This document shows positions 49,801 through 58,059 of a stretch of 64,000 nucleotides of DNA, piece by piece. Position 1 is the first letter of the stretch, and every line of letters begins with the position of its first letter. The notes beneath the pieces are model-generated. The model was not told the origin of the DNA, ran no database searches, and was given only the letters and a program-made list of their open reading frames with translations. The stretch is from CSP1-4 sp963777975 (lineage in GTDB: Bacteria > Chloroflexota > Limnocylindria > Limnocylindrales > CSP1-4), in contig CAVZSO010000013.1 in the NCBI GenBank assembly GCA_963777975.1, positions 372,001 to 436,000 of the forward strand, given 5' to 3'. A program made the position numbers and the translations under genes.

Positions 49801-50054
49801 GCCTGCGTCAGCACCCGCTGCTTGCAGAGGCTGATGAACTCGGCGATGCCGTACGCCTCGATGTCGCGCTTGCTGGTGAAGCCCAGCTCGCGCTCGACGT
49901 TGACCTCGACCCATAGCCCCTGGCAGTCGAAGCCGTTCTGCCAGCGCTGATCGTGGCCGAGCATGGCGTGGTAGCGCTGATAGAGATCCTTGTACGTCCG
50001 ACCCCAGGCGTGATGGACGCCCATCGGACCGTTGGCCGTGATCGGCCCGTCCCC
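46839..50054 (-). CDS. ileS: Isoleucyl-tRNA synthetase lacking its N-terminus
   Basis: Class I synthetase. From about codon 91 of the open frame the sequence is IleS: DGPITANGPMGVHHAWGRTYKD (shortened HIGH region), WQNGFDCQGLWVEV, CP1 editing domain, the KMSKS equivalent GMHKSWGN, and a C-terminal anticodon-binding region to 46839. About 45-50 residues that normally precede DGPITAN are absent; in their place the frame runs into a UroD-family fragment. An extra ~50-residue segment (DPHELRRLRDLLATDP ... PDLGGSYFTFS) interrupts the WMDWDDSY-type motif. As a real protein it would probably be defective; a join artefact near 50,055 is suspected. Confidence 0.85.
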   Translation of the reverse strand, partial: GDGPITANGPMGVHHAWGRTYKDLYQRYHAMLGHDQRWQNGFDCQGLWVEVNVERELGFTSKRDIEAYGIAEFISLCKQRVLTQAARITEASIRLGMWMDWDDPHELRRLRDLLATDPAATVTVQGPDGPVTDSVEMIVGRLGMPDLGGSYFTFSNENNDLIWGFLAACHERGWLIKGHDTMPWCARCGTGISQHEMTEGYQDREDPGLTIRLPLLDRPGESLLVWTTTPWTLTSNVAAAVGEAITYVRIRQGEDVFWLGRGTLKAAVLGPFEVLEERPGRDLVGWRYAGPFDELPAVRNAFGAWVSPEGTGPYEHRVVAWDEVGEEEGTGIVHVAPGCGAEDFQLGKRLGLPVIAPLDESGIFIEGFEALSGRDVRDVTEPIIERLKHHGRFYRLETITHRYPHCWRCGTPLVFRLVDEWFISMGEVYDQPRETLTAEQVDRSLRYQIMEVVDRIRWIPSFGYERELDWLLNMHDWMISKKRYWGLALPIYDCAACGAVSVVGGREELRERAIDGWEAFEGHTPHRPFIDAVRIACTACGEPVSRIRDVGNPWLDAGIVPFSTVHFREDPDYWARWFPADFITESFPGQFRNWFYSMLAMSTVLRREEPFKTIFGYALVVGEDGRGMHKSWGNAIEFDEAADRMGVDVMRWMYAKARPEDNILFGWHAADEARRELLVLWNVYAFFVTYARLSGWRPDDGQTPPVGERHVLDRWLLTRAAGVAAEVGRKLDDFDASAAARALSSFVDDLSTWYLRLSRRRFSRTATPIERSGAFATLHAVLVATSGLLAPMLPFLAESMYDNLTSELPGATDSVHLTAWPTARLSADRDEGLEMSMAIARRAVELTRTLRSSAKLRSRQPLAAAWLAVPGRATALTPALLDLVAAEANVHTVTVIDDDSDLVERRVKPLLPRIGKRLGGAIPAVMAAARSGTVEFLADGGVRLAGVELTADEVEIQAAPRPGTAVAADDGLVVVLDTTLTEELRLEGDAREIQRAIQELRRTAGLELDDHIRLWLEMDPGLAERLGGAVERLAADTLADDLRMASPPAGATAETVEVSGGRIGIGLERIS

Positions 50055-50324
50055 GTACGGGCGAGGGAACAGCATGCGCGGCCAGATCTCGTGCTCGCCG
50101 ATGTGCTGGCTGTAGGTCGTGATCATCGGGTCGAGCCCGAGATCTTGCTGCATCTTCACGATCGACCCCATCGGATCGTCGATCCAGAGCTCGAACAGGT
50201 CGAGAAACGACTGGTCGGGCAGGCGGAGCTTCTTGATCAACGGCAGCCCCAGCCAGCAGTGGATCGGCACGCGGTCGGGAGTTCCACGCTGGAAGGCGAT
50301 GCGTGTGCGCTCGGCGGTCTTCAC
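50055..50324 (-). CDS. N-terminal fragment of UroD-family (MtaA/CmuA-like) methyltransferase
   Basis: The first ~90 codons of the open frame, from a GTG at 50324 with an excellent AAAGGAG ribosome site, read MKTAERTRIAFQRGTPDRVP and continue DLFELWIDDPMGSIVKMQ. RxxxAFxxGxPDRVP is the opening of UroD-superfamily proteins, which include the corrinoid-dependent methyltransferases MtaA, MtbA and CmuA. The barrel is cut off and fused in frame to ileS. Its divergent position next to iclR and a corrinoid gene fits a methyltransferase belonging to that cluster. Family assignment rests on a short segment. Confidence 0.65.
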
Positions 50325-50740
50325 GGTCGTTCTCCTTTGCTCTGCACGACTGGACGTCCGGCCGTCGACTGGTCGAGATGTGCGAGCGCCTCGGAGCCGA
50401 GCTGATCGCCGAGAGGCGCCGTTATCTCGCTTCCTCGCTCGGGCCTAGAGTGCCTGATCGGCGCTTGCGCCACGACGGGCTCGCTCAGGCATGCGGCCGC
50501 CGGAGAGCACACGGCTGTCGCACACCGCCACGCCCCGCGCCGAATGGCCGGCGAGCATGCAGTCACGGAGGCCCGTCCGGGATCATGAGGAGCGATCCGA
50601 ACCGCTGCCGCGTCCACAGCCTCGCGGCGTCGCCCGACCGGCTCGAGTTCCACCATGCGGCACTCACCCGTACTATCCTAGCCGATGAGACGACCATATA
50701 CATGAGCGAAGCGCAGGTTTGGTACCATAATCCGGTACCG
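50325..50740. other. Divergent intergenic region upstream of the one-carbon cluster
   Basis: 416 bases between the UroD-fragment start and iclR. I see no convincing gene. On the minus strand TAGGAT (50675-50680) is a possible -10 for the UroD gene. On the plus strand CATAAT (50726-50731) precedes iclR. I looked for a B12-box-like riboswitch and saw none. Confidence 0.5.
50721..50739 (+). promoter_or_regulatory. Candidate operator/promoter of iclR
   Basis: Two GGTACC palindromes separated by seven bases (ATAATCC) lie just before the ATG at 50741 and overlap a -10-like CATAAT. The symmetry and position suggest an autoregulatory IclR site and possibly leaderless transcription. Confidence 0.4.
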
Positions 50741-51515
50741 ATGACCAAGATCGAAGACGGAAGTCAGTCCATCGACCGCGCCGCGCGGATCCTCGTTCGC
50801 CTGATCGAGAGCGAGGACGCGGTCAGCCTTTCGGGCCTGATGGAGGAGACCCGGCTGCCGAAGACCACCGCCGCTCGCCTCCTGCGCGCGCTCGAGCGGA
50901 ACGGGCTCGCGCAACGTCGGCGCGGCGGGGGCTTTCGCCCCGGCCCGGTACTCGTGGAATACGCGCGGCAGGGACTCGGCCGTGGGGGATCTCGCGACCC
51001 TTGCGCTGCCGTTCCTCGAGCGGCTCGGCGCGACAACGGGGGAGACGGCGAACATCGGCATCCCGACTCCCGCGGGCGTCGCGCGCCTCGCACAGGTCGA
51101 CAGCAATCACCCCCTGGGAGCCGGCAACTGGGTCGGCCGTCGCATCCCGATCCACGCGTCGTCGATGGGCAAGGTCTTCATGGCTTTCGGCGCCGCCCAG
51201 CCCCCGTTCGGCCGCCTCGCTCGCCTCGGTCCTCGGACGATCACCTCTCTGGAAGCCCTGTTCGCCGAACTCGATCGGGTTCGGCGGGACGGCTACGCGA
51301 CGACGTGGGAGGAGCTCGACGAAGGCCTCTGCTCGGCCGCTGCGCCCGTATACGGGGCTCGCGGCTCGGTGATCGCCGCGATCTCCGTCTCCGCGCCGAC
51401 GGTGCGCACGAGCAGGGAGCGGCTCATGCATGTCGCCCAACAAGTCGTCGAGGAGGCTCGCGCGCTGTCCGAGCTGATCCGTCTCTACCATCCGGAAGGA
51501 GTACGAGGGTCATGA
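50741..51515 (+). CDS. IclR-family transcriptional regulator, frame broken once
   Basis: N-terminal winged helix (QSIDRAARILVRLIE, LMEETRLPKTTAARLLRAL) followed by a ligand-binding GAF-like domain (TGETANIGIP, IPIHASSMGKVFMAFG, GSVIAAISVSAPT). In a run of five G near 50978 an extra base shifts the frame; removing it restores GDLATLALPFLERLG. Corrected length about 257 residues. The ATG at 50741 is preferred; an in-frame ATG at 50702 adds 13 residues. The stop overlaps the corrinoid gene (ATGA), so it leads the operon it likely controls. The effector is unknown, probably the imported substrate. Confidence 0.88.
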
Positions 51516-52177
51516 ACGCCGACGAGATTCTCCAGGGTCTCTACGACTACACCCTGGTGGGGAACAAGCCCGAGGTCGTGGGGCTCACGGAGCAGGGCAT
51601 CGCCGCGGGAATGCACCCCGAGACGATGCTGTTCGAGGCGCTGATCCCGGCGCTGGAGGAGGTTGGAGCCCGCTTCGAGCGCGGCGACTTCTTCGTGCCG
51701 GAGATGCTGATCGCCGGTCGCGCGATGTCCGGCGCGCTCGAGCTGTTGCGTCCGCTGCTTGCGAAGACCGACTCGGAGCCGATCGGCACGTTCCTGATGG
51801 GCACGGTCAAGGGCGACGTGCACGACATCGGCAAGAACCTGGTCGACATCATGCTCGAGGGCGCCGGCTTCAACGTGGTCGACATCGGCGTGCAGGTCGC
51901 GCCCGAGACGTTCATCGAGGCGATCCAGGAGCACAAGCCCGACGTCGTCGGCTTCTCCGCGTTCCTGACGACGACGATGCCGATGTTCAAGGTGAACATC
52001 GAGGCGATCGAAAAGGCCGGGTTGCGCGACGACGTGATCATCATGGTCGGTGGGGCGCCTGTGACTCAGGAGTACGCCGACGTGGTGGGCGCCGACGGCT
52101 ACGCGGCCGACGCGGCGAGCGCCACGAAGCGCGCGAAGGAGCTTCTCGAGCGGCGCCGGGCGGTGGCCCTCGCCTGA
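51512..52177 (+). CDS. Corrinoid (B12-binding) methyl-carrier protein
   Basis: 221 residues, with a helical cap domain (1-85) and a B12-binding Rossmann domain. The lower-ligand motif D-x-H-x-x-G is Asp102-His104-Gly107 in GDVHDIGKNL; GGAPVTQEYADVVGADGYA closes the domain. This is the MtaC/MtbC/MetH-B12 type that shuttles methyl groups between methyltransferases. AAGGAG lies before the ATG. It is first in a run with folate and reactivation genes. Confidence 0.95.
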   Translation: MNADEILQGLYDYTLVGNKPEVVGLTEQGIAAGMHPETMLFEALIPALEEVGARFERGDFFVPEMLIAGRAMSGALELLRPLLAKTDSEPIGTFLMGTVKGDVHDIGKNLVDIMLEGAGFNVVDIGVQVAPETFIEAIQEHKPDVVGFSAFLTTTMPMFKVNIEAIEKAGLRDDVIIMVGGAPVTQEYADVVGADGYAADAASATKRAKELLERRRAVALA

Positions 52178-52184
52178 GACCGCA

Positions 52185-52571
52185 ATGGGAATCGTCGCCT
52201 TCGTCGAGCACGCCGTCAAGAAACCGGTCTTCGGCTGTCGGATGTGCGGCCAGTGCGTGCTCCACGACACGGGAATGACGTGCCCCATGACGTGTCCCAA
52301 GACCCTGCGAAACGGGCCCTGCGGCGGCGTCCGCGAGAACGGCCACTGCGAGGTGAAGCCCGAGATGCGCTGCGTCTGGGTGAAGGCGGAGCACCGCTCC
52401 CGCACCCTGCCCCTGCTTCCCGCCTCCTGGCGGTCCCACTTCGAACAGCTGCGCCCGCCGGTCGACAATCGCCTGCAAGGCACGTCGTCATGGGTCAACC
52501 TGCTGACCGGCCGGGATAGGCTACGGCCCGTCGGCTGGGAGCGCCGCCCGGACGCGGAGGAGCCCAGGTGA
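52185..52571 (+). CDS. Cys-rich MTHFR C-terminal-type protein (MetV-like)
   Basis: 128 residues with eight cysteines (18, 21, 24, 33, 37, 46, 55, 63), in FGCRMCGQC, MTCPMTCPKTLRNGPCGG and ENGHCEVKPEMRCVWV. This matches the C-terminal MTHFR domain that stands alone as MetV in acetogens, where it partners MetF and probably binds zinc or an FeS cluster. Starting seven bases after the corrinoid gene, it overlaps metF by GTGA. It suggests a ferredoxin- or NADH-linked MetFV complex rather than a stand-alone MetF. Confidence 0.88.
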   Translation: MGIVAFVEHAVKKPVFGCRMCGQCVLHDTGMTCPMTCPKTLRNGPCGGVRENGHCEVKPEMRCVWVKAEHRSRTLPLLPASWRSHFEQLRPPVDNRLQGTSSWVNLLTGRDRLRPVGWERRPDAEEPR

Positions 52572-53509
52572 GCCGGCTGCGGGACCTCGTCGAGGACGGC
52601 GAGAGCACGATTCTCACCGCTGAGGCGCCGACGGTCGACGGCGGCGACGTCGCCGCGTTCGGCGAGCGCGTCGCGGAGGTCGCATCGTGGGCCGACGCCG
52701 TCAACGCAACCGACAACCCCGCGGCGCACGCGCATGCGTCGAACGTCGCCGTCGCGGTCGCACTGGTCCGGCTCGGTATCGAACCGGTGCTCCAGGTGGT
52801 CGCCCGCGACAAGAACCGGATCGCCTGTCAGGCCGACATCGTCGGCGCCGCGCTGCACGGCGTCGAGAACGTCTGCTGCATGACCGGCGACGACGTGACC
52901 GCGGGGGACGAGCCGGAGGCGCGACGCGTGTTCGACCTCGACGGGCCGCAGCTCGTCCGCGTCGCCACCGGGCTCTCCGAAGGCCGCTACCTCTCCGGCC
53001 GGCCGGCCGGGCTCGCGCAACAGCTGTTCGTGGGAGCGGTCGAGAACCCCGCCGCCCCGCCGCTCGAGCACCGCGCACGCCGCGCGGCGAAGAAGATCAC
53101 CGCGGGAGCGCGCTTCCTGCAGCTCCAGATCTGTTACCACCCCGACCGGCTCGAGTCGTTCGTTCGCGCGCTCGACGGCGGTGGCTTCACGGAGCAGGCG
53201 GCACTGCTCCCGACGATCGTGCTCGTGCGCAGCGCGCGCGCCCTGTCGTTCATGGATTCCAGCGTCCCCGGCATCGACGTGCCCGCGGGGACGCTCGCCC
53301 GGGTCCGACAGGCTGCCGATCAGAGCGAGGCCGCCTACGAGCTTGCGCTCGAGCAGGCGGAGCAGGCGCTGTCGCTCCCTGGCGTGCGCGGGCTCCACAT
53401 CACCGACTTTCGTCACGACGGTGCCGTCTCGCAGCTCTGCCGCGATCTCGGCATCCCCACCAAGGAGGAGAGGCGAGCGCATGCATACCGTGCTCAGCTC
53501 CCGGTCTAA
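52568..53509 (+). CDS. metF: Methylenetetrahydrofolate reductase (MetF)
   Basis: FAD-dependent TIM-barrel enzyme interconverting 5,10-methylene-THF and 5-methyl-THF. 313 residues from a GTG overlapping the metV stop: DAVNATDNPAAHAHASN, IEPVLQVVARDKNRIACQ, VENVCCMTGDDV and KKITAGARFLQLQICY are family landmarks. In a demethylating pathway it would run oxidatively. It overlaps the next start by 29 bases. Confidence 0.93.
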   Translation: MSRLRDLVEDGESTILTAEAPTVDGGDVAAFGERVAEVASWADAVNATDNPAAHAHASNVAVAVALVRLGIEPVLQVVARDKNRIACQADIVGAALHGVENVCCMTGDDVTAGDEPEARRVFDLDGPQLVRVATGLSEGRYLSGRPAGLAQQLFVGAVENPAAPPLEHRARRAAKKITAGARFLQLQICYHPDRLESFVRALDGGGFTEQAALLPTIVLVRSARALSFMDSSVPGIDVPAGTLARVRQAADQSEAAYELALEQAEQALSLPGVRGLHITDFRHDGAVSQLCRDLGIPTKEERRAHAYRAQLPV

Positions 53510-54345
53510 GCAGGTCACGATCGGGGCCGACCAGCCGTTCTGCATCATCGGCGAGCGGATCAACCCGACCGGGCGGAAGGCGTTCGCCGAGGCGCTGCGG
53601 GCAGGCGACCTGTCCGAGATCGCCAAGGACGTCGACGACCAGGTTGCGATGGGCGCGCACGTGCTCGACGTGAACATGGGTGTCCCGCTGACCGACGAGG
53701 CCGATCTGCTCGCTCGTGCGGTCATGCTGGTGCAGGACCACGCGGACGTGCCGATCTGCATCGACTCCTCGGTCGTCGAGGCGCTCGAGGCCGGGCTCGC
53801 CGTCTACGAGGGCAAGGCGCTCGTCAACTCGGTCACGTGCGAGCGCGACCGGCTCGAGCGGGTGCTCCCGCTCGTCAAGGAGCACGGCGCCGCCGTGATC
53901 TGCCTCGTGAACGACGAGACCGGCATCCCGCAGACGGCCGACGAGCGTCTCGAAGTGTGCGCGCCGGCTCGTCGACATCGTGCACGGCGAGTACGAGGTG
54001 CCGATGGAGGACATCGTGATCGACCCACTCGCGATGACCGTCGGCGCCGACCCGCAGGCGGTCGTCGTCACGCTCGAGACGATCAGCCGCATCCGTGATG
54101 AGTTCGGCCTGAACATGACGCTCGGCGCGTCGAACACCTCGTTCGGCCTGCCCGGCCGGCATGCGCTGAACGCCGCGTTCCTCGTGATCGCCTCGTACGC
54201 GGGCCTCACGAGCGCGATCATGGACGCCCGGACCGCCCAGACCGTCGACGCCTGCCGCGCCGCCGACCTGCTGCTCGGACGCGACGAGTGGGGTATGGCC
54301 TGGATCGCCGCGCACCGGCAGGCACAGGCGGCTGCGGCGCCGTGA
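53481..54345 (+). CDS. Methyl-THF:corrinoid methyltransferase, frame broken once
   Basis: Pterin-binding TIM barrel (AcsE/MtvA/MtgA family). FCIIGERINPTGRKAFAEAL, LDVNMG, ICIDSS, and after the break IVIDPLAMTVGADPQAV and LGASNTSFGLPGRHALN carry the folate-binding residues (Asp and Asn). Near 53962 an extra C in a GCGCC context shifts the frame; correction gives about 288 residues. It moves methyl groups between the corrinoid protein and THF, linking it to MetF. GGAGGAG precedes the ATG at 53481. Confidence 0.92.
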
Positions 54346-56235
54346 GCCTGATCGTGGAGCCGCCGGACACCGCCGAGGGCACGGCCGACCTGCCGGCCCG
54401 CGTCGCGCTCCGTTTCGAGCCCTCGGGCACGGCCGTTCGGGTGCCGCCGGGCGTCACGGTCTTCGACGCCGCGTCCTGGAACGGGATCGCGATCGACTCC
54501 ACATGCGGTGGGCACGGCACCTGCAAGAAGTGCAGGGTGCAGGTCGTCGAGGGCGCCGTCCCGTCCTCGCCGCTCGACGCGCGCGCGTTCTCGGAGGCCG
54601 AGCTGGCCGACGGCTGGCGGCTCGCTTGCCGCGCCCAGGCCGAGCACGACCTCGTGATCGAGGTGCCCCCGCTCGTCACGCGGCCGAAGGCCGCGACGGT
54701 CGGCGTCGGCCGCCAGGTGATCCTCCATCCCGCGCTGCAGAAGCGCTACGTCGAGCTCGGAGACGCCTGCGCTGTCCGACCAGCGGACCGACCTCGAGCG
54801 GATCCGCGACGCCGTCGACGACCTCGAGCTCCGCGTGGAGGTCGGTGTCCTGCGACGGCTCCCGGCGTCCTGCGCTCCTCGCACTACCGCGTGACGGCCG
54901 TTGTCGTCGACGATCTGCTGATCGACGTCGAGCCTGGCGACACGACGGGCTCGCTGCACGCGATCGCGTTCGACCTCGGCACGACGACCGTGGTCGCGAC
55001 GCTCCTCGACGTCGGCACGGGCACCCCCGTCGCCGTCCGCTCCACGCTCAACAAGCAGCAGCCGTTCGGCGCGGACGTGATCACGCGCATCTCCGCCACG
55101 ATGCTCGACCCCGACGCGCTCGGGCGGCTCCGTGCGCTCGCCGCCGAGACGCTGCAGGGTCTGGCCGAGGAGGTTTGCGAGGAAGGCGACATCCCGCTCG
55201 AGCAGGTCTATGAGGTGGCGCTCGCCGGCAACGCGACGATGACGCAGATCGTGCTCGGCATCGACCCCGAGCCGGTCGGCGTGGCGCCCTTCATCCTGGC
55301 CACACGCGACTACCCAGACTTCCCGGCGTCCGAGCTCGGGCTGCGCCTCCACCCGCAGGCGCGCGCCAACGTCCTCCCCGCCCTCGGAGCCTACGTCGGC
55401 GGCGACATCGTCGCCGGGCTTCTCGCGACCGGGATGACGCGTGACAAGCGCCTGCGGCTGTTCATCGACGTCGGCACCAACTGCGAGATCGCACTGGGCT
55501 CGTCCGAGCGGCTGCTCTGCACCGCGGCGCCGGCGGGCCCGGCGTTCGAGGCGGCGCAGATCAAGTGCGGCATGCGAGCGGCGGAGGGCGCCGTCGAGGT
55601 CGTCCGGATCGTGCCCGAGGGTCTCGAGCTGGGAGTCATCGGAGACGTCGAGCCCGCAGGCATCTGCGGGTCGGGCCTCGTCGACACCGTCGCCGAGCTC
55701 GTCCGAGTCGGGTTGCTCGACGCGAGCGGACGCTTCGTCGACGACGAGAGCGCCGCCGAGCTCTCACCGGCGCTCGCCGCACGCCTGATCACACGCGACG
55801 ACAAGGAGCGGGCGTTCGTCCTCCACTGGACGGGCGAGGAGCGCGATCCGGCGCACGCTGTCTTCCTCTCACAGCGCGACGTGCGGGAGCTCCAGTTCGC
55901 GAAGGCGGCCATCGCTACCGGCTGGCGGCTGCTCGTCGACGAGCTCGGGATCGACGAGTCGGAGATCCAGCAGGTGCTGCTCGCGGGCTCGTTCGGGTCG
56001 TTCCTCTCCCCGGCGAGCGCGATCCGCATCGGCCTCGTCCCGCACCTGCCGCGCACGCGTATCGTGCCCGCCGGCAACGTTGCGGGCGAAGGAGCGAAGA
56101 TGGCGCTCCTCTCGATGCAGGAGCGCCACGCGGCCGACCGCGATGCTGGACAGCGTGTCGTATGTCGAGCTGTCCGACCGGCCAGACTTCAACGACCGGT
56201 TCCTGGACGAGCTGTCCTTCCCTGCGCTCGAATGA
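54342..56235 (+). CDS. RamA-like corrinoid reductive activase ([2Fe-2S] plus ASKHA), frame broken
   Basis: Reactivates oxidised Co(II) corrinoid using ATP. GTG start at 54342. An N-terminal ferredoxin domain holds Cys55, Cys61, Cys64 (STCGGHGTCKKC) and Cys96. The DUF4445 ASKHA domain has AFDLGTTTVVATLLD, LAGNATMTQI, FIDVGTNCEIALGS and LLAGSFGSFLSP. Two opposite frame changes near 54770 and 54875 enclose a segment that reads sensibly in another frame (LSDQRTDLERIRDAVDDLEL). A third near 56140 restores SYVELSDRPDFNDRFLDEL before the stop. Corrected length about 630. Overlaps DUF1638 by ATGA. Confidence 0.9.
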
Positions 56236-56877
56236 GCACCCTCGTCGACCATGAGGCTGCCTCCTCCCCCGAGGCCGAGCCCACCCGGCTGGTCGTCGCC
56301 TGCGGTGCGGTCGCGCGCGAGGTGCTCGCCGTCGTCCGGCTCAACGGGTGGACGCACGTCGACGTGCGGTGCCTGCCCGCACGCCTGCACAACGAGCCCG
56401 CGCGATCGCGGGCGCCGTCGACGCGATGCTCCGCGAGTTGGCAGCCGGTTACGACGCCGTCTTCGTCGCGTACGCCGACTGTGGTACGGCCGGCGCGCTC
56501 GACGCGGTGCTCGAGCAGCACGGCGTCGAGCGGCTTCCCGGAGCGCACTGCTACGCCTTCTTCGCCGGGCCGCGGCCTGGGACGAGCTGCAGGAGGCGGA
56601 GCCGGGCACCTTCTATCTCACTGATTTCCTCGTCCGGCACTTCGACGCGCTCGTGATCCGCGGCCTCGGGCTCGACCGGCACCCCGAGCTTCGCGACGAC
56701 GTGTTCGGCAACTACCGGCGACTGGTCTATCTCGCCCAGACGGACGACCCCACCCTGGTCGTGCAAGCCGAGGCCGCGGCGGAACGACTCGGCCTCGGCT
56801 TCGAGTTGCGTCGCACGGGCTACGGCGGGTTGCGGCCGGCACTGGAGCGCTTCGTCGAGGAGCGACGCCGTGGCTGA
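56232..56877 (+). CDS. DUF1638 protein, frame broken twice
   Basis: About 214 residues in three frames: RLVVACGAVAREVLAVVRLNGW and DVRCLPARLHN, then (after ~56398) YDAVFVAYADCGTAGALDAVL and GVERLPGAHCYAFFAG, then (after ~56570) FYLTDFLVRHFDALVIRGLGL to 56877. These are DUF1638 features, with conserved Cys in VACGA, YADCG and GAHCY. The family regularly sits beside corrinoid methyltransferase genes; function unproven, perhaps metal or corrinoid handling. Coupled to the ASKHA gene. Confidence 0.85.
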
Positions 56878-57169
56878 GCTGACCACGATCCTGTGGCGCG
56901 ACATCCCGGCCCAGGTCACCGCCAGCGACGGGCTGACCACGGCGCGCCGCGAGCTTCCAGACCGGTTTCAGAAGGCGATCGACGCGGCCGCGATGACGGC
57001 CGGCCTGATCGAGAGCGACGCCTACCTCGAGGCCTGGCGCCGCACCACCAGGCCGTGTGGCGCGGATCTCGAGACGGAGGTGACGGCGGAGGTGGAGCGC
57101 CTCGACGCCGCCCACGATCGTGAGCTCCTCCTCCGTCTCGCACGGTCGGGCGGCATCCACGAGGAGTGA
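56870..57169 (+). CDS. Small PF13769-type ('virulence factor') protein
   Basis: 99 residues from the GTG at 56870, overlapping DUF1638 by eight bases. TTILWRDIPAQVTA, RRELPDRFQKAIDAAAM and ESDAYLEAWRR match the family annotated as virulence factor. That label is historical; here it is the last gene of a one-carbon operon and may be an accessory subunit or scaffold. No membrane or catalytic motif is seen. Confidence 0.8.
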   Translation: MAELTTILWRDIPAQVTASDGLTTARRELPDRFQKAIDAAAMTAGLIESDAYLEAWRRTTRPCGADLETEVTAEVERLDAAHDRELLLRLARSGGIHEE

Positions 57170-57203
57170 GCCGGGAGCGCGTCGCTCGTGACGTCTCCTC
57201 CCG

Positions 57204-58046
57204 TCAGCCCCGTCGCGACGCCCACGCGACCTCGAACCCCGCCTTCCCCCGTCGCACGAGCTCCGCAGGGTCGAGCTTGAGCAACGAGTCCGGATAGGTC
57301 TCCGTCGAGAACACCTCGAGCTCGAACCAGCCGTCGAAACCGCCGTCCTCGAGGGCGCCGAAGATCGCGGGCAGGTCCATGACCCCCTCGCCCGGGAGTG
57401 CGCGGTCGTCCCAGCCGCGGGTCTCCTCCCGCCAGTCGTTGATGTGGACGGCCGGGAACCGATGCGCCTCGGCACGGATGTGGTCGAGCACGTTCGGCGT
57501 GTCCCACAGGTGCCAGGTATCGAACATGATCCCCATCGGCTCGCCGACTTCCTCCACGAGCGCAATGGTGTCCGGGATCGTGTCGACCATCGTGAACTCG
57601 TCGCGGGCCGAGGCGTGGATCGGCTCGAGCGCGATCCGCACGCCCACCTCCCTGGCCGTGCGGGCAACCTCGCGCAACCCCTCCACGACGATCTGCCGCG
57701 CTTCGGCCGGATCGCGGTCGCCGGCGGGCCCGGTGAGCACGAGCAACGTCACCGGCTCAAAGGCCGCGAGCCGCCTGACCGATGCACAGAGCGACTCGAC
57801 TCGCTCGTGCGGGTCGTCCGGCCCGGGGAACGGCGGCATCGGGAGCACCGACAGCATCGTCGGCAGGCAGATCGTCGCGGTGAGGCCGCTCTCGCGCAGC
57901 TTGCGGAGCGACTCGACGTCCTCCCCGTCGGGCAGCTTCGCTTCGGCGAGACCGATTCCCTCGGCGCCGCCCGCCGCGTAGGCGACGAGGTCCTCGTCGA
58001 AGCCGAGATTGAGCGTCGAGAACTCCGAGACGGCGAAGCGTGGCAT
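57204..58046 (-). CDS. Sugar phosphate isomerase/epimerase-like TIM barrel
   Basis: 280 residues of the AP-endonuclease-2 fold. Probable metal ligands are Glu in RIALEPIHA, Asp and His in MGIMFDTWHLW, His in FPAVHINDW and Glu in GWFELEVFS. Members isomerise ketoses or cleave inosose-type intermediates. It converges with the one-carbon operon and lies 13 bases downstream of the MetE-like gene, in the same direction as the importer. It hints that the imported compound is a sugar or polyol derivative. Confidence 0.85.
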   Translation of the reverse strand: MPRFAVSEFSTLNLGFDEDLVAYAAGGAEGIGLAEAKLPDGEDVESLRKLRESGLTATICLPTMLSVLPMPPFPGPDDPHERVESLCASVRRLAAFEPVTLLVLTGPAGDRDPAEARQIVVEGLREVARTAREVGVRIALEPIHASARDEFTMVDTIPDTIALVEEVGEPMGIMFDTWHLWDTPNVLDHIRAEAHRFPAVHINDWREETRGWDDRALPGEGVMDLPAIFGALEDGGFDGWFELEVFSTETYPDSLLKLDPAELVRRGKAGFEVAWASRRG

Positions 58047-58059
58047 GGTGTCGGTTCTC

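Noticed and set aside
47607..49916. 769-codon plus-strand frame opposite ileS
   Set aside because: Asp/Val/Gly/Arg-biased antisense translation with no domain; ileS on the other strand is unmistakable.
46839..50324. Genuine UroD-IleS bifunctional protein
   Set aside because: Both parts are incomplete at the join: the UroD barrel is cut after ~90 residues and IleS lacks its first ~50.
50303..50740. Plus-strand frame upstream of iclR as an extra gene or N-terminal extension
   Set aside because: Arg/Pro/His-rich with no family resemblance; it covers the divergent promoter region.
50325..50740. B12 or other riboswitch upstream of the corrinoid operon
   Set aside because: No B12-box-like or other recognisable conserved element by eye; a covariance-model search would be decisive.
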